NCBI GenBank assembly: GCA_036971615.1
Contig: JAYKKR010000006.1
Span: forward strand, 1,426,001 to 1,490,000
From: Amyloporia xantha
Lineage: Eukaryota > Basidiomycota > Agaricomycetes > Polyporales > Adustoporiaceae
DNA: 64,000 nt
Direction: 5' to 3'
The translations under genes were made by a program, and so were the position numbers. How positions within the stretch are numbered: position 1 is the stretch's first letter; each line of letters opens with the position of its first letter. Below the pieces are notes generated by a model. That model did no database searches and had not been told where the DNA came from. It saw nothing but the letters and a program-made list of their open reading frames with translations. Below, in pieces: positions 57,961-64,000 of this stretch.

Positions 57961-58264
57961 CGGCGCGGGTGTAGCGGGCGGGCGAGCGGCGGGGGTGGAC
58001 GTCGAGGGGCAGGGAGTGGGCAGGGGAGTGGGCAGGGGTGTAGGCCTTGCAGGGATGAATGTTGTCGGACTGGGGCTGCAGACAGCCGGTCAGTGACTGA
58101 AGAAAAGAAAAGAACATTATAAGACTCACCTTATGACGCTGCTCGCGAGCAGCAGCGGGACGTCGTCGACGTCGTGGACGACGTCGAGGAGACGACCTAC
58201 GGTGACGCGTCGCTGTTGGCGCGCACTCGGGAACTGCCGGGATACCCAATTTGGGTATGTGGCT

Positions 58265-58895
58265 GATGTCTCGCTCGCGCTGCTCAGCAAGTACGGCCGT
58301 TTTAAGTAAATATATTTGGTGTATATTTAATAGAGATTACTCACAGTGTATTAGGTAGTATGTTTGTGAATTTGGGGGGCACTCCTCCACTTCCCCAGAG
58401 AGATACAAAGAAAACATACCCATTTGGGGTCTAGAATGGTCAAAAAATCGGAATATTTCGATGAATATCATGGGCACTCACCTATGCAGTAGTAGCATAA
58501 AAAATAGCCTGTAATATAGAGTATATAAGAATTGATTTCACCTAAGTTTGGTGTGAATAGGTGAGCAATTGCGGCCGCAATGCTCGAAACAGCCGTATAG
58601 GCAGGCAAGCGAACGTTTCGAGCATCGAGTCGCGCCTGGCTGAGCGCGCCACCTGATTGGCTGCGCAAGGCCTCGGCCGACTCGGGACTCTTCCTGTACA
58701 TGCACTCTTTATCGTGCATCCCTCAAATTTTGTGAGCTTATTCTAATATTACTTTACTGTTCTTATATTAATTTTTAGGAGGATTGAGGCACTATTGAGA
58801 GCATAGTAATGCTCTCAATAAGCGTAAGACGAATATAAGACGTTTAAGACGCCTTCCGCCTTTGGTAAGCCGGCACTTCCCGGACTAAGCTGACG
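58265..58895. other. AT-rich core of the foldback-like element
   Basis: No gene was recognised. On both sides splice-donor-like sites point outward (GTGAGT on the minus strand near 58128; GTAAGT on the plus strand at about 58973, with an acceptor TTGTTTAG near 59030). The core could act as a two-way promoter; this is inference. Confidence 0.35.
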
Positions 58896-59039
58896 CGTCA
58901 GCTTTGGTGTCTGCTCGACGACGACGACGACGTCGTCGTCGTCCCGCTGCTGCCTGCGAGCAGCGTCCAAAAGTAAGTTCGTTTCGCTTCATTTTGCAGC
59001 TTTGTATGTACTGACATCTTGTTGTTTAGTGTCAATGGC

Positions 59040-59970
59040 GTCCGCACGCCGCCGCTTGCCATCGCGCTGGCATCCTCCCCGACGCTCGTACAGCCCCCAC
59101 GTATCCCGCCTGCGCTCGCCCCTCCGACGCTCCTACGATCCCCGCTAATCCTGCCGACGCTCTTCCCGCCGACGTTCGTCCTGCCGACGCTCGCCCCATC
59201 CGTGCTCGTTCGACCGATGCTCCCTCCGCCCGCGCACACTGCGCCCCCTGTGCACACTGCGCCGCCCCTGCACGCTGCTCCCGCCTGTGCACGCTGCGTC
59301 CGCCCGGGGCGTTCCCTCCGCCCGCGCAAGCTGCGCTGCCCGTCCACGCTGCTCCTGCCTCTTACACGCTGCGCCGCCCGTGCATGCTGGTGCGCGCTGC
59401 ACCGACCGTACACGCTGCCCTTGCACGCGCCCCTGTGCGTCCACGCCGCCCTCGCCCGTCCACGCCGCCCCCGCTCGTACACGCCGCCCCCGCTCGTACA
59501 TGCTGCACTGCCCGTGCACGCTGCCCTGCCGACCGTCCACGCTGCCCTTGCACGCGCCTCTGCGCGTCCACGATGCCCTCGCCCGTCCACGATGCCCTCG
59601 CCCGTCCACGCTGCCCTCGCCCGTACATGCTGCACTGCCCGTGCACGCTGCCCCGCCCTGCCGACCGTACACGCTGCCCTTGCACGTGCCCCTGCGCGTC
59701 CACGCCGCCCTCGCTCATACATGCCGCCCTCGCCCGTACATGCTGCACTGCCCGTGCACGCTGCCCCGCCCTGCCGACCGTACACGCTGCCCTTGCACGC
59801 GGCCCTGCACGTCCACGCTGCCCCGCCTGTCCACGCTGCCCCTGCCGCCCGTCCACACTGCTCCCGCCCGTCCACGCCGCTCCCGCCCGGCGTGTTCCTT
59901 CGCCCGCGCACGCCGCTCCCGCCCGTGCACGCTGCGTCCGCCCGGCGTGTTCCCTCCGCCCGCGCACGCT
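59040..59970 (-). repeat. Right minisatellite array, 19-bp unit with higher-order repeat
   Basis: Units such as GTCCACGATGCCCTCGCCC are spaced 19 bp (59566, 59585, 59604). A longer period of roughly 115-130 bp is marked by ACCGTACACGCTGCCCTTGC-like blocks near 59400, 59530, 59660 and 59777. It is the inverted, diverged counterpart of the left array. Confidence 0.88.
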
Positions 59971-60049
59971 CGCCAGACGTACCTACAGTATATATATATT
60001 CTCGTACTGTTGTACCTACTCAATTGAAAATAAAAACATGATTTTTTTC

Positions 60050-61712
60050 CTATTTTTGTACATTTTTTGGTGCCCAGATGAGTCTGTGGCACCCAAAATA
60101 CAAATTTCGCTGTAAATTAAATGACCTAGGGCCGGTATAATAGATACCTACTAGATATAGTAATAAGCCGTGAAGCCGAGGGGACCCTACGGCGAAAGCT
60201 AGGAGGCCCCGGAGGGTCCGGAGATACCCCAGGAAGTGATGCACCAGCAGCCAGGCAGAAACGCTGCCTGGTGCATAACGGTGCGTAGGCCCATCCATCA
60301 AATGGTGCACCAGGTATACATAAGTTGGTGTGTACGAAGCCTCCATTTCCTTCAGTTCCAGGTCGAGGTCGTGGAGGACCGCCCGACGATGCGCAATAAA
60401 GGCGCGCTCCTCCCAGATTGCCCGAATGACCGACGTCGAGGCAGCGTCAAGACGAAGAGACTCGAGGTCGTCCTGGTCCAGCCCTAGATGGCTGCCCCCA
60501 TCGAGCGGAACTCGAACGGGGGCGCGCAACGACCGTTCGATCCGCCGCTTCTTCGAGCCGCTCGACTCGGCAACGGACGTCCCTGCCGACGGGGGTCGCT
60601 CTACGACGAAAGAGTCAGCTATGGGTAGAACAACAAAAACACGAAGACACACCTCGCTTCTTGGTCCCACCTCGAGTCTTCTTCGTTTTGCCCAGGACAG
60701 ACACCTTGTCGAAGTAGCAACCCTGCTGATTCTGGGCGCACCTCTCGCAAGTCGTGGCGCCTTCAACCCACACGCAATCGACCGGGGCCGAGCGGTATCC
60801 GGCGCAACGGTCGCACTACACAGAGAAGTTCAGTCATCGAATGACTTCGAAGCACAAGCGGGCTTACCTTCTGACCCGCCTGCCGCTTTGTGAGGGCAAC
60901 GGCGGCCGTGTCGGCCTCGGTCATCGCTAACGGACGCTCGAGCACCCGCGGAGTCTTCTACGAATCAGGTCAATATTCGAACGACGACAGAAGGATCAAC
61001 TTACTACAGATGGGTCATCGGATAGCTCGATGACCTCATCATCGAGCTTGGCACGGCCCTTTCCCTTCGAATCACTCGACGCGGCACCGACGGTAGCAGA
61101 CTCGTCGACCAACCCTTCGGCCGCGGCGATCTTCGCAAGTTTTTCGTCGGCGGCCTCCTGCTCGCGGCGCTCCTCCGCTTCGGCCTTCTTACGGCGTTCG
61201 GCTTCCTCGTGTTGGCGACGATCGTCGTCTTCCTTTTTGCGGCGCTCGTCTTCGAGTCGACGGTCTTCGGCAGCCTTCGCGCGCTTCTCAGCTTCTTCGG
61301 CGCGTCGTGCTTCTTCTTCGGCGAGGCGCTTTTGTTCCGCGGCGCGTCGCTCCAACTCGAAGTCGATGGCGGTCGCGAGCTCGGGCCAATCACCGCGAGC
61401 CCACCCCAACCACGGCTCCGACGATTGCTGGGCGAGCTGCTTCACCGCCTCGGCAACGCGAACTTCGGTTTCTTCGTCGCGGATGGCGCCGAGTGCCTTG
61501 CGATAGGCAAGCTAGCCAAAGCCAAACGGTTAGTCAGACTAAGCAGACAAAGAGTAACTTACGACGAGCGGCGACAAGTCCTGCGCCCAACCTTCGACCA
61601 CATCGACCGTGGCGTCGGCAGCGGGCGGGGCGTCGAGGATCAAGAGCAACGAAGCTAGTCGGCGGTTGACGAGCGACGGCGTCGAAGCAGGTGTGGCAGA
61701 ACGAGAAGACAT
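60050..61712 (-). CDS. Accessory gene copy 2 (element D) with replaced C-terminus
   Basis: Five exons on the minus strand: 61712-61563, 61511-61005, 60957-60868, 60815-60653 and 60618 to the stop at 60050, all in phase, about 492 residues. The N-terminus is Ser/Thr-rich, followed by a coiled coil (EEARRAEEAEKRAKAAEDRR) and the same Cys cluster (CDRCAGYRSAPVDCVWVEG, CERCAQNQQGCYFDK). The last exon keeps GSKKRRIE and the DLDLELKEME heptads, then runs into the inverted end of the foldback-like element: roughly the last 90 residues are encoded by that repeat, replacing the short acidic tail of copy 1. Whether the chimera is expressed is unknown. The ATG is 50 bp from the LTR edge, as in copy 1. 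Confidence 0.7.
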
Positions 61713-61761
61713 GGCAGCAGGAAGGTTCGACAACGATGGCGAGGTAGCGAAGAAAGAACGA

Positions 61762-63035
61762 TGGACTGGGGAAAATAAGGCTAAGTCCACCCAGCTTATA
61801 TCCCCTTTTCGACCAGCGTTTAGCGCCGACCACGAGGCGTTTGAAACCGACACGGGTTGCCATGCCGCTTCGATCCATTCACGATCATCACGCTTCTCGC
61901 ATCACGTGGAGGACCGAGGACGGTCCAAATTTCAATAAGGAGGAGATGATAGGCGCCAAGCCCCTCTGGGCCCCGATACAGCTCTTTTCGGCATTCACAT
62001 CCCGCCCGGCACTTCGGCTCAGTCACCCAAGTCTTCGATTTCGCCTTCGACGTCCTTCGATGCTACGCACGTGACCCCCGACGCTCAGTATCCTTCGACA
62101 CTCTTCGATGTCTTCGACCGTTTGCTACGCTTGCTCGAAGCTCGGCGCGGTCGTTCCGAGGCCTCGCTCTTAGATCCAGGACCATCTTCCGCATTCGGCG
62201 AACAATAGAGCCCCTCGACGCCGCTCGTCCATCGCGTGCATCGCTTCGTGCCACACCGACGCATCCGGTCTTTCTCAATTAGGTATCGAGCCTCGCGGCG
62301 TGCCTTCGAAGCCGGATATCGGTCCGAAGTGTCTCGTATGTTTCTCTTCATCTCCGCGTTCGGCATGACGTCACTCGACCGATGGCCTCGATACGTGCCA
62401 CTCGGTGAGGCGGACTCGTGTAGGACAATGCAAAGCCACTCGTACTAGTGTGCCACTCTCGATAGGCGTAGCGTTCTCTTTCGTAGTATAAAACATGTCG
62501 TATTTCTCTCTCAAATACAAGTTCCTTTTCCCCCTCGAGTTCAGAGCTCATAAGTCGAGTTCGCCCTGCGTCTAAAGTCTTCTACTGCGTCACTTCGTTC
62601 TTCGTCTGCGCTGCGTTTACTTCGAAACCTCGTCACTGCGTCTGTTCGTCGATACCATCTCAACGAACCTTTGAACCTACGATCGCCTTCGATTACCATC
62701 TAGAACTGCGTTGCGTCTCGAACCGCGTTCTAGCTAAGTCCTCCCCTTCGAAGCATTTCTGTTCTTTCTACGATACATCGACGAGCTCTATCGATCTTCG
62801 ATTGTCTCCACCGCGTCTTGCTAAAATTACCCAGCCTTCGAGTAGCTTCGACGACGTGTCGAGCTACACCGTAAGTTTCTCTAGCGTTCGTAGCCTCTCC
62901 GAAGGCGTTTCTCGTATTCACTCGAACCGCGGGACACCCTTGCTGCTAACTCCCCTCCACTAAGACTATGCAGCGTTTCTCTAGTCCCTTTAGGTCGCAC
63001 CCAGGTTAGGGGTTAGGGTTTCGTAGGTCGTATCA
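61762..63035 (+). repeat. Element D LTR (plus orientation), 1274 bp
   Basis: Starts TGGACTGGGG and ends GGTCGTATCA. Nearly identical, inverted, to 50213-51484. A sense TATA box (TATAAAA) lies near 62487; an antisense one (complement of CTTATATC, 61795-61802) faces the accessory gene. GGTTAGGGGTTAGGG at about 63004-63018 resembles telomere repeats. A PBS and gag follow on the right. Confidence 0.88.
62487..62493 (+). promoter_or_regulatory. Sense TATA box of LTR D
   Basis: TATAAAA about 550 bp before the LTR end, in the direction of gag, is the likely promoter of the element transcript. Confidence 0.5.
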
Positions 63036-63039
63036 TTTC

Positions 63040-63056
63040 TGGAGCCCACCACGAGG
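63040..63056 (+). other. Element D primer-binding site
   Basis: TGGAGCCCACCACGAGG starts four bases after the LTR. It shares its first 11 bases and all but one of 17 with the PBS of element B. Confidence 0.7.
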
Positions 63057-63096
63057 GGATTTCAGGCAAGAATTCGCCGCTTTCGGGTTTCCGAAA

Positions 63097-64000
63097 ATGT
63101 CTCCAGTACTCACCCGCTCGCAAGCGCGTGAGGCTGCTAGTCGCAGCGCCAGCGAAAACCTCGACAGCTCCTCTCGAACACTCTCGACTCCCTCTCTGAC
63201 GATTCCCGGTAACTTCGACCGCGACGAAGAAGACGAGATCGACCAAGAACTCCAGGACGACTTCGACGAAGAACCGATCCCTCCGACCTCCGAAGAACGC
63301 ACGTCGTCCCCCGAGCTTCTAGGCCTCACTACTTCCGACTACGCCACTTCGTCTCCCGATCTTTTCGATCAATCCGGATCTTCGCCCGAACCCGAGGATC
63401 CCATCTCATCGACTTCGAATCTCGTACTTCTGACTCCGTCTTCTTTTCGCGCCCACACTCAGCCATCCATCGCATCTTCTTCGCGACTTCCAGTCATACC
63501 TACATCCAGCCTGGCACCTCCTCCAGCATCGGCACCTTCGAACACAGCTCCGAACTCCAACTCCGCACCGCCCGCACCTACGAATCCTTCGACTACTACC
63601 GCGTCCTCTTCGAACCCCGTTCCAGTAGTACCCCCAGTTCCCGCATCATCTTCGAACGCCCCTGCGCCTACTTCTAACACTACGAGCATGAGTCAGAACG
63701 CGAACCCACCGTTGATGCCCCCACGCGGTCATTCGACGGCACCGAGCTTCGACCCGTCGGAAGTCCGTTCGCTTCGGCGTTACTTCCAGGATCTCGAGGC
63801 GTTGTTCGCCCGGTGTCAGATTACCGACAACGCGGCCAAGAAACAGTGGGCCATTCGGTACCCTTCGATCGACGTCGCCGACTTGTGGGAAACCATCGAG
63901 TCCTTCGTCGACGTAAACAAGAGCTACAACAAATGGAAAGCAGACGTACGAGCACTCTATCCTGGCGCCGACGACACGCGGAAATGGTCGTTGGCAGATA
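63097..64000 (+). CDS. gag: Element D Gag, 3'-incomplete
   Basis: The ATG at 63097 (MSPVLTRSQAREAASRSASE) opens at least 301 codons without a stop up to the window end. The first 210 residues are Ser/Pro/Asn-rich and acidic. From about residue 225 a Gag-like helical region begins: VRSLRRYFQDLEALFARCQI, AKKQWAIRYPS and WKADVRALYPGA, a pattern common in basidiomycete Ty3/Gypsy Gags. The protein is read in the direction set by LTR D and its PBS. The TCG/CGA-rich codon use resembles element C. Confidence 0.85.
   Translation, partial: MSPVLTRSQAREAASRSASENLDSSSRTLSTPSLTIPGNFDRDEEDEIDQELQDDFDEEPIPPTSEERTSSPELLGLTTSDYATSSPDLFDQSGSSPEPEDPISSTSNLVLLTPSSFRAHTQPSIASSSRLPVIPTSSLAPPPASAPSNTAPNSNSAPPAPTNPSTTTASSSNPVPVVPPVPASSSNAPAPTSNTTSMSQNANPPLMPPRGHSTAPSFDPSEVRSLRRYFQDLEALFARCQITDNAAKKQWAIRYPSIDVADLWETIESFVDVNKSYNKWKADVRALYPGADDTRKWSLAD

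Larger units (their letters stand above)
57148..60324. mobile_element. Foldback-like element with inverted ends and mirrored minisatellites
   Basis: The ends are inverted copies. The left end (about 57148-57460) has CTTATGTA, GGTGCACC, GGATGGGCCTAC and a 79-bp block (57239-57317) almost identical to the complement of the right end (about 60010-60324). Inside each end lies a GC-rich tandem array, G-rich on the left and C-rich on the right. Inside these are shorter inverted arms (about 58130-58200 and 58905-58970, GCTGCTCGCGAGCAGC-like plus GACGTCGTC runs). The centre is an AT-richer core containing a hairpin ATTGAGAGCAT ... ATGCTCTCAAT (about 58793-58820). No transposase was recognised. Precise ends and target duplication could not be fixed. 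It interrupts the 3' end of the second accessory gene. Confidence 0.7.

Noticed and set aside
57473..60115. Many long overlapping frames in all directions across the GC-rich arrays
   Set aside because: Tandem repeats without stop codons are open in most frames automatically; no domain is encoded, so they are not annotated as genes.
63004..63018. True telomere or chromosome end
   Set aside because: Only two imperfect units, inside an LTR, with unbroken sequence on both sides.

Overview
The window is nuclear DNA of a filamentous basidiomycete, probably an Agaricomycete. Genes carry many short (about 50-70 nt) GT-AG introns. Protein families are typically fungal: berberine-bridge-type FAD oxidase, GMC oxidoreductase, CYPs, OPT transporter, Sec2 and Pwp2. 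The repeats are fungal LTR retrotransposons. No bacterial, organellar, CRISPR or rRNA features were seen, and I recognised no tRNA gene.

Left part (1-26.3 kb), gene-rich. It holds a 5'-truncated SDR dehydrogenase (+), a secreted FAD oxidase (+), the Rab exchange factor Sec2 (-), a P450 (-), a 3.6-kb gene-poor stretch, a Mutator-like MITE with a 9-bp target duplication, a C2H2 zinc-finger protein (+), a secreted GMC oxidoreductase (-), a HAD/terpene-cyclase fusion of the AstC (drimane-type) class (+), and a second P450 (+). The cyclase with two P450s, several redox enzymes and a possible regulator looks like a sesquiterpenoid biosynthetic cluster with Sec2 embedded in it.

Middle (27.3-38 kb). 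These look like general cellular genes, all on the minus strand: a small one-TM protein, the ribosome-biogenesis factor PWP2 and an OPT-family transporter. A 2.1-kb geneless stretch follows.

Right part (38-64 kb), a nested transposon pile. A 383-bp repeat (twin of one upstream of the terpene cyclase) precedes element B. The LTR of B was split by element A, a complete Ty3/Gypsy chromovirus (minus strand) whose two LTRs differ at one base and which is bounded by a 5-bp duplication; its PBS matches its own predicted mRNA start, as in Tf1-type self-priming. The gag-protease of B is frameshifted and truncated at a 1.27-kb LTR (element C). C carries a broken pol and, between pol and LTR, a spliced antisense accessory gene. 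A diverged second copy of that gene sits in mirrored position next to an almost identical inverted LTR (element D), followed by the start of a gag that runs off the window. Between C and D lies a 3.2-kb foldback-like element with inverted ends, mirrored GC-rich minisatellites and an AT-richer core.

Exon structures were worked out by eye from splice signals, frame and family similarity. No database search or alignment program was run.
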